Assembly: GCA_024811115.1 (NCBI GenBank) | Contig: JAKOGH010000681.1 | Span: 1 to 64,000 of the forward strand | DNA length: 64,000 nt | Direction: 5' to 3' | DNA from: Terana coerulea | Taxonomy: Eukaryota > Basidiomycota > Agaricomycetes > Polyporales > Phanerochaetaceae | Part shown: one piece after another, positions 1 to 13,252 of the stretch | How positions within the stretch are numbered: the first letter of the stretch is position 1 | Layout: the number at the start of each line of letters is the position of its first letter | The notes under the pieces: model-generated | Seen by the model: only the letters and a program-made list of their open reading frames with translations | The model's database searches: none | Told to the model about the DNA's origin: nothing | Made by a program: the position numbers and the translations under genes

Positions 1-594
1 CCATGTCCAGCACTTACTACCCGCATGCTGACTTCAACATTTTAGGGCCAATTTAAGCGCCCTAACTGACCAACAACACCTTCCAAATAAGGATATGCAG
101 CTTGGCTTTGTTTGTACTCGGTCGCAGCTCGGGAAAGCGCAGGCGCCCGTTGAAGCGGCGAGACGACGTCGACCATTGTCCTCAACGCATCCTCTTTTGT
201 TCTCGACAATGCAAGTCATAACGACGGCCATAGTGGGACGACAGCGGACTGTTCGCAAAGCAACACTGCCTTCGCGTAGAGCAGCCTGGGAACTGCAGAC
301 GAGCGTACATAAGATGGCCACCGTCCACGCGAGGTCGATATCTTCATCCCTCCTTGCTTACCTCGCGGTTGCCTGCAGCTGGCCTATCGAGCTCGACGCT
401 CATTCATTCCTTTCTTGTCCTTCCTTTCTCTTGACGGCCTGGTGGTCGCTCTGTTGCTTGTTTGCAGCTCACTCTCTCTTACATCCCCCACCATCTCCCG
501 GTGCCGGCACCTCTGACCGTTGTCTCTCTCTACTCGCAGTTCATAACCCTCTACGCCATCTTCTACGCCCGTCTACACTGCAACGCTTGCCAAC

Positions 595-1712
595 ATGCCT
601 AACGCTCGTGGCTGTACGTGTTTTTCAGCTACTCTTGTGTCAAGAGACTTACCGTGATGTTATACGCTAGATCTTCTTCTATCTTCCTCAACGCCGTACG
701 CGTCCTCAGTATCATCTCGCTCATCCTGCTGTTCGCCAGTAGCATTGTCTCTATGGTCTCTGATGTGAAGGCTGTCAACGCCTTCATCACCGCTGGCAAG
801 TCCGAGGGTAGTTCGTCTGGAAACTCGACAACCATCGACTGCTCTGTGTACGATTGCGACTATATTGAGTGCGTAGCAACTTGTACATCACCCGTTCATG
901 GCTAATCGCGGAAGGACAGAGGAAGCACAGTACCCAACCAACCCGCCGGAGCCTTCTGGGCCGTCCTGAACCGCCTCCTGGTCATCTTCCAAAGCATCGT
1001 CTGCATCATGGCCGAAGTCGGCTGGCCCGCCGCGTTCTTCGCAACCTACTTCCCCGTGCTCGGTCCCGACTTCGGCGTCGGCGCGCTGGGCGTCATTCAG
1101 GGCCTGCTCGGCGCGGCCGTGCTCTCGCACCACGTCGACGAGTTCTCGCTCGTGTCCGCCTTCCTCGTCTTCTCCGTCGGGTGCCTAAACATGCTCCTCG
1201 GCCTCGTCTTCCGCGAGAAGATCAAGACGAAGCGCGGCTTCGGCGCGTGGAAGGGCGAGAAGGACGTGCTGCCTATCTCCGCGGGCTTCGACCACGCCGC
1301 AGGGCGTGCGCCCGCTGCACACCGGCCGCAGCGCGTACGGCGACGAGAAGGGTGCGCAAGGCGCGTGGCGCTCGGGCAGCCTCTCGAGCGACAAACCCGG
1401 TCTTGGGTTTGGCCGGCAGGGCGCCAAGTTCGCGGAGGCCCAAGGTGTGTAGTTATGTGTGCGTGCGTCGTCACGCGAGTGCTGACTATCATGGTGGTGT
1501 TAGGATACGTTGTCCGCCATCCCGAAGAAGCGGTTCCACCGTACGCTTCTAAACCCGCATCGCACGTCTCGCACCCGAGTACTGGGTCTGCCTCTTCCTA
1601 CAGCGACTCAAGGCCTGTCTCGGCTGCACACGAAGATAGACATGAAGAAGATAACGACGAAGAAGACGCAGTGGCCGTTCATCACACGAGTTCGAGTGCT
1701 AACGCGGTCTAA
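595..1712 (+). CDS. Four-helix membrane protein, fungal hypothetical family (one frame break)
   Basis: Exons 595-617, 671-868, 920-1444 and 1504-1712 are inferred from GT-AG borders. The protein opens MPNARGCTSSS and has about four hydrophobic helices: VLSIISLILLFAS, FWAVLNRLLVIFQSIVCIMA, a segment from GVGALGVIQGLLGAAVL and FLVFSVGCLNMLLGLVF. A positively charged stretch (REKIKTKRG) and a long hydrophilic tail rich in Ser, His, Asp and Glu follow, so the tail is probably cytosolic. The exon 3 frame fails near the GGG at 1302-1304. Upstream reads GEKDVLPISAGF; the downstream frame reads PLHTGRSAYGDEKG and joins the last exon correctly. One extra base explains this. A 37-nt intron (GTGCTG to GCCGCAG) would also fit but is unusually short. 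Family resemblance is to uncharacterised basidiomycete membrane proteins; function unknown. Confidence 0.7.
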
Positions 1713-3440
1713 GTCCGCCACCTTTCCTGGGGATGCTTTGCCATGCCAGAGCCACCTGTTTCACCTCTCAACATGCTGTGACGTGTATCGTAAAATCCGT
1801 GTATTTCTAGCCTATCTGTATGGCTATTATTTGTAGCTTATATTCCTACAGCTTCTTCCTCCCTGTGCATTATTTCTTCTGTCTTGGGGCAATACCATCG
1901 CATATCTCACACAATTCGTACACTTGATTCCCGAACGACCTTCGTAAAGCGTGAACCCACTGTCGCTACGTGACACTCGCTAACAGAACGAGTTTGTTGG
2001 TTGAAGTCGCCAATAATTCTGCGTCCGATGCTAGCTACACACCATGCACACAACGCTTCACGGTCGAATTCCACCGCTGGAGCTTCTAGCACGTTCCTGG
2101 CCCAGAGCACGTTCCCTAACACACAGCACGCGGCTGGGTGAAGACCTATCAATTTGAAACAGAGTCCTTGCAGAACCTTGGAGAATCTCGGCGGCTCAAA
2201 GTACAGCGGAACTGTTCGAATGCTTGCAGCTGCAGAGCGTCGGACAAGAACATACTGTATCAGACTAAGTAATATCAGAGCCAAGCATATGCCGACTCGG
2301 AAGCCTGCGTTGTCGCTACAGCGTGCCGTCTCTGGCTTTCCTCAGGCTCTATGAAAGCTTGTGCATGCGCCTAGCGTGGTCTGGCCAGGGCAGTTAGGTG
2401 GAAAGCTTGTCTGAGACTTCCAGACCGCCGAACGATAGCGCACTCGAACCGCATTCCGAGAGTCGATATTGCGAGAGCATCTGATAATCGGCATGCAAGA
2501 ATGTAATATGCGCACATGCGTTCAAGAGATGGCAACGGTGAGGACGACTGCGGCAGTACGCTCGTTCTCGGTCGAAACAAAGCGACGTATCCATCATCTT
2601 GGCCGACATGCGGTGTAACGATTCGGTGCTCGAAGGACGGGCTGGGCTGGACACGAGTACGCTCCGATGCTACCGAGGCGCCGCTGCAATATCATAATGC
2701 GAATTGTACGAGAGGTGGCAACTCGCCGTGGTGCAACACAACACCCTAGTAGTAAGACTCCATACTTCATATCGGCCGACGCAGCGTTGAGTCATGTTCT
2801 GGTGAGCTGCTGTCGTTCCAGAATGGAGATTGGTCAGTGAGGCAGCAAGGTACACCGCCCCCTTAGCGAGACACCGAAGCTGTACCAGCACTTCATTGCA
2901 AGCGATATCCACGACCTAGGGTAAGCAAATCGTCGCAGGAGAGAGAAAAATGTTCTGGGCTTTGTTGTCCGTTGGCTGGGGCGCGCCGACGATCCGAAAT
3001 GGCGTCAGAAGAAACCGCGGCGAACAGAGATGTGGCACGTTTGCAAGCTATGTCAACGGTAGAAGCAGGACTCTTGCGCGAACTCCGCAGGTCGAGCGTA
3101 AAGCCGGTCGGAGGTGCAAGCAGCGCTGCGATTATTCATGCGCTGTTCAGCGTACACGGGAGGCCCAGACGGCGAGCAGGCGGTCTTGGGCAGCGGTCGC
3201 AGTGGCGAGAACGACCCGCACAGTCTGCGTGCGCACATGAAGGTCAGGAATAAACGGGATGCACCGTGAGTTCGCGGAAGGTGGTTTCTGGGCGAGGTCG
3301 AGCCAAGGCGAGAGGGCGGAGACTCGCGAAGGCTCAAGGCGGGCGTAACGGAGCCCGGAATGGCAATCGGGATCTCGGCGGGCAGGGCGCGATTGCTTTG
3401 AGGCAGAGCCAGATCTCCGATCCCAAATCGATGACCGAAA
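1713..3440. other. Intergenic, no gene recognised
   Basis: Open frames here are short, overlap on both strands and have no recognisable domain or convincing intron-linked continuation. The right-hand part is the gpd upstream region. Nothing else can be supported. Confidence 0.6.
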
Positions 3441-3442
3441 GG

Positions 3443-3450
3443 CATAAATA
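3443..3450 (+). promoter_or_regulatory. TATA-like box of gpd
   Basis: CATAAATA lies about 62 bases before the gpd ATG at 3512 and is followed by a pyrimidine-rich CCCTCCCGCCG stretch and a C/A-rich leader, as expected of a strong fungal core promoter. Confidence 0.6.
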
Positions 3451-3511
3451 CCCTCCCGCCGCCGTCTGCCCACTCCCCATCTTTCCACCCAACCCCCACC
3501 GCACAGATAAC

Positions 3512-4896
<1,385 letters not shown>

Positions 4897-5834
4897 GCGC
4901 CCTACCTTTCGCTGGTTGAGGTTGTGGGATCATAGACTGGAGGAGATGAAGAAATTGTATCATTCGATGTACTCATAATGCCTACGCCCTCGCTGTATTC
5001 CAACATAAAATAGATGCACGGAATGTACATGTATTACCTTCTGAACAACGCTGCTGCAGGAGCACAAATACCGAGAACTGGAGCCTGGAGGTAATGAATG
5101 CCCTTGCTTCAGATGCATGTACTTCAAGTCTTGCTCAGTGATGGAGGTACGTGCTGTTCATGGCCACCTGTGAGGTTTGCAGAATACTTGTCAACTCGAG
5201 GTCGTAGGAGAGCCGTACCTCTGTCTTATATAATTACCTTGTGCGACGCGGTCTGGCAATTATAACTAGACTTCGAGGTCACCGCTACCGTTCACCTGCA
5301 TGCTCTGCCAGTGAGTTGAACGTTGAACACTGGTGGACAAGGGGTGTTCGGGGAGCCGGCTCTGTCCCGTCCGACGAATCGGACGATATTGCGGGCCAAC
5401 CGCGCCTCAAGCGCCGCTCACAATGCATATTGAGTTCTGAATCTTCTTGACTCGGACGCCGACCTTGACCAGCTCAAAGTTCAACCTTCAAGCTTGCTGC
5501 ATCAACGGTATGCCCTTAAAGCGGCCAGGAGCTGTGCTACCGCTCGAACAAGGCGGTGGGCTAGGGCTTTCTTGCTGCATCCAAACCCTTGACTGACTGA
5601 AATCAGCTCATGTGCAGGATTGTGAGAGGTCGCTCACCGGCTGCTTTCAATATCCGGCGCGTGCCTTCCATCCAGGGTCCAGCGAACCTTAGTAGCTGTG
5701 CATGAGCTGAACGGGATGCTGTTTTCAATGCATCGCGGCTGTCCAACAAGGCACCTGCCAGCGTGTGCACACCTGTTCCACATCTCGAGTTGCGGTGCAC
5801 GCATGTAATGTGCGTTCCAGGGCGACTATATGCA
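4897..5834. other. Intergenic between gpd and the DUF6535 gene
   Basis: Holds the gpd 3' region (AT-rich, GTACATGTATT near 5025) and the upstream region of the next gene. No coding sequence is recognised. Confidence 0.6.
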
Positions 5835-5840
5835 TATAAA
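5835..5840 (+). promoter_or_regulatory. TATA box of the DUF6535 gene
   Basis: TATAAA lies 48 bases before the ATG at 5888, in the context GCATATAAAGCC. Confidence 0.55.
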
Positions 5841-5887
5841 GCCTCCCACCACATCACTAGCATTGCAAACCAACCCCTCTGTTCATC

Positions 5888-6852
5888 ATGAGCCTGGGTG
5901 TACGTTACTGCCTGTATATCCCGGAACGTCTGTTCGATTACTCACTCGATCTGTATCTTAGCCCCAGCCCACTGGTGGCCAACCCCAAAACCGTCCGCTA
6001 ATGCACCGACCTCCGCTGACAACCTACTTCTTGTTCCATTGGAGACAATCACCGATGGACGAATCAAGGCAGGCGGGATGGGAGGCTCGACTGGGGCGGG
6101 CGGGTATTCAGCCATGGCGAAGGTAGTCCGCGATGTCGATGAAGGGAAGATTAAGGACTGCAAAGAGGATATAGACAATCTGCTTACATACGTGCGTATT
6201 GTATAGTCTATGAACATGCTCGTCGTGTGACCTAATATAATTGGGTCATAGTCGGGTTTATATTCCGCTGTGTTGACAGCCTTCCTTATCGAGTCCTACA
6301 AGATGCTACAGATCGATCCTGATGATCGAAATGCGCAACTTCTCGAGCAAATCATTCTGCAAACTCATACGCTACCACCCTCGTCTTTCGAACCTCCTCT
6401 CTATGCTATCCAAGTCAATGTACTATGGTTCGCGAGCCTCTGCTTCAGCCTCATCACCGCCACTTTGGGATTCTCGTCAAACAATGGCTGCGCGAATACC
6501 TCGCCGCTGGTGAATACACGTCGGCCCAAGTTCATCTTCGCATCTGGCACTTTCGCAACCCGGGGTTACGCGACTGGAAGGTGTATGAGATTGCAGCCGT
6601 CCTTCCCATCCTACTGCAGCTCACACTTGGGCTCTTCTTCATGGGTCTGTGCATCTTCACATCTTCGGTGCACCCGAGCATCGGACATACCACCATTCCT
6701 CTTGTATGGGGATGGGCCTTCCTGTTCCTTTCCACCACGGTAGCCCCCTCTTCTCTCCTCGATGCCCATACAAGACGACGTTCCTGAAAAGTATTTTGGA
6801 CTCATTGCGACGGCCCGGGAGTTCTGAGCATATGCAAGTGTATTGGCTATAA
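5888..6852 (+). CDS. DUF6535 membrane protein (two frame breaks; possibly a pseudogene)
   Basis: Agaricomycete-type DUF6535 protein of unknown function. Exons: 5888-5897, 5962-6191 and 6252 onward. Conserved parts are LYSAVLTAFLIESYKML, the helix NVLWFASLCFSLITATLG, the block ILVKQWLREYLAAG, RIWHFRNPGLRDWKV, and helices IAAVLPILLQLTLGLFFMGL and VWGWAFLFLS. Two breaks interrupt the text. One is at the GGG run 6467-6469, between ITATLG and ILVKQW. The other is at the C5 run 6744-6748, after FLSTTVAP, with FSPRCPYKTTFLKS continuing in another frame to a stop at 6850-6852. Each is repaired by one added base. Even when joined, the protein ends soon after CPYKTT, earlier than I expect for the family, so a truncated or decaying copy is possible. 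Confidence 0.75.
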
Positions 6853-7009
6853 TGAAGAATTCGTTACTCCCTCTATCATGTGAACGTAGTTGAAACAATC
6901 CACATTGCAAATTCAACACAACGTTCGTTTCTCGGCACACTATGTAGAATTGAGACCTCTATCCCCAGCATCATAGCAGAGCCGCACATACCACGTATAA
7001 TTGCTCAGT

Positions 7010-8056
7010 TTATACACCTAACATAGACTGGCATTCACTGTATGCCGCGTTCTCCTCTCCGGGCTCAGTCCACAAGAACTCCTGATTGTTCCACCCGAGC
7101 GTGAGCAGCCCGTGGTCGAGCACGCCGTCGCCGTCCGTGAAGTCCGCGCATGCGGCGATCGCCTGTGAGTCGCCGATCATCCAGCCGCCGGCGTTCGCGG
7201 CGAAGAACGACGTGCCGTCGGACGTGCTGCCGAACGAGTCGTACGAGCCCTCGTTGTTGCTCAGCCAGCTGAAGTCCGCCACGAACCCTCCGTCGTTGTC
7301 CGGGTCGGACTGGCGCTTGGCGAGGCCGTTCGACGTCTCGTTCCAGAACGGAACGTTCCTGCATGGCGAGGTTCACAGTCAGCAATTGGTTACAGGAGTG
7401 AGCACGAAGCACCGCGTACCTTGCGCGTAGGCGATTGATACCACCGTCGTTGATGAACTCGACGGTGTGGTTGAGATTGTCCGTGTGGATGTGCCCGACG
7501 TAGTGCCACACGCCGGGTTCGAGCTCGGTAGAGAGCCTGTGTATGAGGGTCTTGTCTGGCGTAGGGGAAGAACGAAATACGGGTTCGGCACGTCTTCAGT
7601 GTCTGCCCTGTCTTGGAATAGCCATGCGGCGAAGAAGAAGCTGAACACGGAATAGATGGCGCCGATACCGCATGTGAGCGGGTTACCGAGGGCGCAAGCG
7701 GCGGTGGCAACGGCTGCATATAGATAGGTAAGTGAATAATTTCAGTAAATCATCGATTGTAATTACCGCCGTTCTGGACAACCAAGGCCATAAGCAGATT
7801 CTGGTCTAAGTGCCGGTGAGTATGACGCAGCTCGTAGAGTCAAAAATGGGTCATACTGACTATTGTTAAACGTCCATCCCACGCGTCGGACGAGCTCGAC
7901 GTCATGCGGAGCCATGAGAGCAGCGTCGCTAGCGGAAAACACGACCTTCAAAGGAGCGACGTCTCGGGTAGAGGCATCTAGGCTACCGATGGACAGGGCG
8001 TACGCGCAAGTCGCGACGAGGGAGGCGAGCACAATGTGAGAGGGACCGAAGCGCAT
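7010..8056 (-). CDS. Secreted protein with Kex2-type site, paralogue A (one frame break)
   Basis: I do not recognise the family. The product starts MRFGPSHIVLASLVATCAYA, a clear signal peptide. The segment after it contains MAPHDVELVRRVGWTF. Then come a short NQNLLMALVVQNG exon, a strongly hydrophobic stretch containing YSVFSFFFAAWLFQDR, and WHYVGHIHTDNLNHTVEF. After an intron there is a KR dibasic site in LAKRQSDPDNDGG, followed by an acidic C-terminal domain with two FAANAGGW/IAACADF blocks and GLLTLGWNNQEFLW. Signal peptide plus KR suggests Kex2 processing in the secretory pathway. The frame breaks at the G4 run 7564-7567 (plus strand); the paralogue shows that one base is missing. Paralogue B at 10523-11567 has the same exon plan. 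Functions such as a secreted antagonistic peptide are guesses only. Confidence 0.75.
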
Positions 8057-10522
8057 TGTAAAGTTAATGCGTTGGGTTGCTGAGGCTGCGTTCAGCTGTA
8101 TTTATGTGCAATTGCGTGCGCTTGTCAATGCTTTTAGGATCATTTTATCGCTTGTCGGGCACACAGGCGCACGAAAGACGATGCCGAACTATGAGTGAGA
8201 GGTCAGCAGGGAATGAGTAGTCAGCTTTTCAGCCGCCATATGGTGAGCGTCTAGTGAATTATAAGCGTCAAGACATTCAGCGGAGAGATCTCTGCCCCGC
8301 AAGGTATCTGTGTGGCGCCTTTTGGGTAACCTGAAATATAAGCCAAGATAGCAGTGTGAAGATGCAACTCATTCCATTATTGAAGGGAGCTTACCTCCAT
8401 TAACAGCTCAGCGACCGCCATACGATCCGAACGATGTGCGCTGAGGCCCTTGCGGTAATGATTTCCGCCGACTATAGCTTTTGAAGACGTGCCTGCAGAA
8501 GAAAAGATAAAAGCCTGATAAGCTTGGTGGTTGCTTGCATACAGTAGTAAACGCGGGGCAAGACCTTACCGAGGAGTATTTTTGGCTATCACTGATGATC
8601 GCTGGAAGTGCAGCATGATCGTCTCACGGGCGCCGCGTATGTCGTTAGAGTCTCCTCGGGTCCGAGGCGGCATTGCTTAAATGTCTCTACCTCCGTGCTT
8701 GATGCTACTGTGAATCTTGAATGAGTCTAACCGCTCTGCGCGATGTCGTAATCAGGGGCGTGTTGTGTAGCCACGTCAGCATACATTGAGAGGTGATGAC
8801 CATCACGATCTACATTTCGTCACGTCCGTATAACCCGAGGCCATCATAGCTCACCTGAGCGAGCGCTTTGTGCGGGGCATATTACGCCGCAAACGCGGTC
8901 AGCCGCAGGCACCCAGCGTTTCGAGAAGTCAGACGCAAGTCAATGGCCGGGCATCAGCCTCGGAGGACCACTGAGCTTCCGAGAATTTGCATGAAGGAAC
9001 GTTGCCACTCCAGCGGTAAGGCAACCGGCTGGAGTACTTGCATAGCATACGCCAGCAAAAAAACGACTACGGAGTCCTTGCAGCGGCGAGTGGTGTTGTC
9101 TTTGTCGGTTGTGGTAGCAGAGATGGCAGAGCACAGGTTGGCATCTCTGTCCATTTTAGGCTCTTCGCGCTTTGTGGCGTTGATGTTAGCGCGCAGCTTT
9201 TTGGCGCTCCGCTTCAATCAGCGGCTAACGGCCGGCCGGCGCTGCCCAGGCCCTGAAATGACTGAATTCTGACAGATTGAAGTAATTAAGTCACAATAAG
9301 GGATATAGAGAGCAGGGCCAGCGCTCACATCATAAGACGTCGCACCGTGTAAGCTCAGATACCAGTAGTGGCACTCATCAGCACATACCAGGCCGCCCTC
9401 CTCGGAGTCAACAATAAGTAAGTACCGTGACGCATACAGTCTCTCGGAATGAGAACTGAGAGCTGTGAAGTATTTTCGTGGGCCAAATGAGCGCTGGGTA
9501 CAGGCGACGTGATGATGGGAGAGGGTGAACTTGATGCGGGCGAGTACACAATGAGGTCAAGTATATGACATCTGAGAACAGTAGCATCAATACTACCCTC
9601 GCTATTGTAACACATACCACACGCGGACTCAGGTGGTATATCCAAGCAATCTCCTTGCTTTGCAATGCGCTACGTCCTCGCGCCCTCGGCACCTCTCAAA
9701 AAACGATCCCACAGTGACCTTGTTCGCAGAGGGTGTTTCGGCGCAGCTGGCTGCGTTTGACGGAGCTATTGCCCTGGTTGCGTGGGGGGAGGGCACGGGA
9801 ATGATAAGCTAAAGGCCAGAGAGAGATGCAAAAGGAAGAGCGAGCACAGAACGAAGGAAAGAGCGAGCAAGGACGGAGCGAGGATTCGGAAGGTCGCCGA
9901 CGTCTAGCGCAAGCCCGAGAGGCATCACGTGCGAGCGATCTGCACCTGCATGATCGGGATTCGGAAGTCACCAGACGCTCTAACGAGCCAGTACTTGATT
10001 CGTGAACATCGTATTTTCGATGTCCGACTCACTGGCCAGTGGCCGAAAGCCTTGTGCTTTCGGAGTTCAGAGCGGATGGGAACGAGACTAGGTCGCTGGT
10101 GCAAGTAGGCCTCGCCAGTTCCAGTCGGCATCAATACTCAATAACAAACGAGCTGAGAATGTATTTGTGGCTTGCACTCCTCACGAACCTGATGACAATC
10201 AACAACAAACAGTATTTCCTGCCCACGTTTCGGTGCCATGAGCGCAAAACGCTGCAACACTACAATCACCGCGACAAACAACTATGAGCCTCTTCACATA
10301 AATTATGGAAGACTCCCACGTAAAACGCCTTCCGCAGATCATCACCCTAGACATATCGGAGGGCCGACTCGGAGACATTGACAGTCCAGGACATGGACTA
10401 AGCAGGCGTGATTGCTTGCTTTACTAGCCTAATAAATGTAGTCAGTCCTGTGGTTCGTCAAACAGCCCAGAAATGTTACTTGCCGAACACGTCTATAACC
10501 CCAGCCTTGCGTCTGCCCTTGT
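8057..10522. other. Gene-poor interval between the two secreted paralogues
   Basis: About 2.5 kb. The open frames are short, antisense to each other and without domains or plausible splice links. No complete transposon or tRNA was seen. The first 100 bases are the promoter of paralogue A. Confidence 0.55.
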
Positions 10523-11567
10523 TCAGACACCCAACTGACTGCGGCAGCTGGCATACGCGGCACCCTGTTCGCCTTCCTCAGTCCACTCGAACTCCTTATT
10601 GTTCCATCCAAGCGTCAGCAGCCCGTGGTTCAGCACACCGTCGTTGTCCTCGAAATCTGCGCAAGCGGCAATGGCGTGCTGGTCGTTGACCATCCACCCG
10701 CCAGCGTTCGCGGCGAAGTACGACGTGCCGTCGGACGTGCTGTGGAAGTCGTTGTATGCCGTGTGGTCGTTGTCGAGCCAGCTGAAGTCAGCGACGAATC
10801 CGCCGTCGTTGTCCGGGTCAGAGGCCCGCTTAACAGGGGCGTTGGTGGTAGCATCCCAGAAGGGGACGTTGCTATATCTCAAGGTAAACGCCGGCGACAG
10901 AAGAGATGGTGGATAAAGGCGTACCGGGCACGCAACGTGTGGCTGCTGCCGTTGCTGAAGAACTCGACGGTGTGGTTCAGGTTGTCCTTGTGAATATGAC
11001 CGACATAGTGCCACTTGCCCGGCTCCAGCTCCGTCGTAAGCCTGTGAACGACTGTCTTGGCCGGGGTGGGCGGAAGAACGAAGTAGGCTTCGGAGAACTG
11101 GCTGTTCTCATCGCGGTCCTGGAAGAGCCAGGCGGCGAAAAAGAAGCTGAAGGTTGCGTAGACAGCGCCAATGGCGCAGGTGACCGGGTTTCCTAGGGCG
11201 CAGGCGGCGGCGGCGACACCTGTGTACAAGTCGCGTGATGATTAGCATTGATGATAAGAAAGTCTGTGCGGTACTGACCTCCGTTCTGAACAATCAAGCC
11301 CATGAGCAGCCTTTGATCTATAGTTATAGAGCATGGTTATTATGTGAATAAGACGCCGATCCAACTAATGACTCACTGCCATTGCTGTAAGTCCATCCAG
11401 CGCGGCGAACAAGCTCGACGTCATGTGGAGCCATGAGTGCAGTGTCGAACACCTCCTTCTCGGGGACGATATCTCTAGTAGAGACATCGACGCCGCTGAT
11501 GGAAAACGGCATAAGCGCATGTTGCCGCGAGCGTTGCGAGCGTAAGAAGAGATAGACCGAAGCGCAT
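10523..11567 (-). CDS. Secreted protein with Kex2-type site, paralogue B (one frame break)
   Basis: Same architecture as the gene at 7010-8056. It has a signal peptide MRFGLSLLTLATLAATCAYA, the block MAPHDVELVRRAGW, an NQRLLMGLIVQNG exon, the hydrophobic stretch AIGAVYATFSFFFAAWLFQD, WHYVGHIHKDNLNHTVEFF, a dibasic KR site in APVKRASDPDNDGG, and a C-terminal domain ending near GLLTLGWNNKEFEW. The two copies differ at many positions but keep intron sites, the KR site and Cys residues. Here the frame breaks just after the signal peptide, at the GG pair 11508-11509 (plus strand), where one base is extra relative to the paralogue. The gene lies 2.5 kb from its sister in the same orientation, so tandem duplication is the simplest origin. 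Function unknown. Confidence 0.75.
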
Positions 11568-13200
11568 TGTGGAAGTAAATGCGTTGGAGTGGAAGTTGTC
11601 GTGGGTGTGGCCTTTATGCGTTTTCATTTGCGTTTACTGGTGAGGTCTGCGCCATTTATCGGAAACGCGGACGACAGAGACATACACTCCCAGACAAGTC
11701 TCGGCCCACCACACCGAGTAGAACATCCTGTCAGCGTTGCGGTCTCGGCGAGGTCATATCCGAAGCTTGCAGACGGTGGCGGCCAGATAATACTCGGTGA
11801 ATATGCACTGGCTCGGCAGTAGACCGCAAATCAAGCTACAAACCGGATTTTCTGAGCAGCATACGTCAAAAACATGAAATGCACAGAGCAGCTTGAACGC
11901 ACCGAAATAATCATCACAATTGCGACGGTAAGAAGAGCAATATGGGGTACTAGTCTCCCTAGGCAGACCTTTAAATCAATATTGGGCCTGAACTGCACCG
12001 ATGAATCATGGATAAACCGCCTGCTTTGCGTTCCAGGGGCTGTTGGGATAGAAACCCAGGACCTCGATGAGCTACTGTTTGAAATTGACAACCATGCTTC
12101 GTCAATTCCCCCGTATTACGCCGATTTCCGAACCTCGGCTTCAGTACTGAAGTTCTCGTGACACTGTGATTTGGCCCGAGAACGGTCGCCTTAGGGAAAT
12201 CGCCCGAATTTGGCTTACATGCCAGTTCGCCTGATAATCACAAGGTCAGTGGAGTCTTACAAACAAATTAGGTAGACCTACCTTGAAACATACGTACGAT
12301 GATGGTGCATCGTTTCAGGCATTGCGGGGCGCCGACTTGAACGTTTGAAAGTCCAGCTACGCGCCCACAGTATGAGCCTCTACATTCAGTCCGGATGCCA
12401 GGCCCTGCAGGCTACAGGGCGACGAAACGCTATGTTCAGCTAGCAGCAGAGCGCGGTAGAACAGCTCGGTTGCCTTCTCGGAAGGGCCGGAGGAGAGGTC
12501 AAGAATGAGTTGGGTCGAAGTTTCGGTACTGGCAGCCAGGCTGGGATTTTCAAGCCTTATTGACGACGCCCTGCCGCTCAGCAACACGCGAAAAAGCGAG
12601 ACATACTCTTTCTAGAAGGTTGTCGTCTTCGACGCTTGCTGTGACTCGGTCGTGGTTGACGGTCATGGCGATAAAGTGATGCGTCTGCCGTCAGCGCGGC
12701 GCTCCGAGATCACGTGCCTTTTGGCGCTAATAGAGCTTTGTGGCGTGGGTGGGCGATGTTAGCGCCTGGGACGGGGAGAGTCGGAGCGAGTGATACCTGT
12801 TTGTCAACCTCCTCGACCATAGATGCATACGGTGTAACACTGAGACTATACATAGTCTGAGATGTTAAACTTGCAATAGGGCTGCTCTGTGACAACTGAC
12901 TACAGGCAGCTACAGTACTGCCAGCACTGTGAGTGTATGCACTCATTCATGTGAAAGAGCTCACCACACAAGCTTGCGATCCAATGCATTACAGATGGAG
13001 CCATTCACATTGTATGCTCACGAAAAATATGAACGTGTGGAGGGGTGGGATGGTATTACGTCACCGTCGGAAGATTCAGTCCGGCTATGTTAGTGTGCCG
13101 GCGCACGCGTAAACCTATGGCGCACCACTCGAATACTTGTCAGGAGGCGTGTAATCAACTGGGATGCGGATGCAATGTAGCTCAGTTACTGGTAACGAGG
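11568..13200. other. Intergenic, no gene recognised
   Basis: Holds the promoter of paralogue B at the left end. Small open frames at 11874-12161 (+) and 12357-12587 (-) have protein-like composition but no start, splice links or domain that I could support. Confidence 0.5.
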
Positions 13201-13208
13201 TATAAATA
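13201..13208 (+). promoter_or_regulatory. TATA box of the aldo-keto reductase gene
   Basis: TATAAATA, 45 bases before the ATG at 13253. Confidence 0.6.
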
Positions 13209-13252
13209 CGGCCTGTTGCTCTCGTTTCCTCACGTTGGGTCATTCGTTGACA

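Noticed and set aside
12357..12666. Minus-strand frame MTVNHDRVTASVEDDNLLER with a following LENPSLAASTETSTQL frame.
   Set aside because: No intron joins the two parts in frame at a normal length, and no domain is seen.
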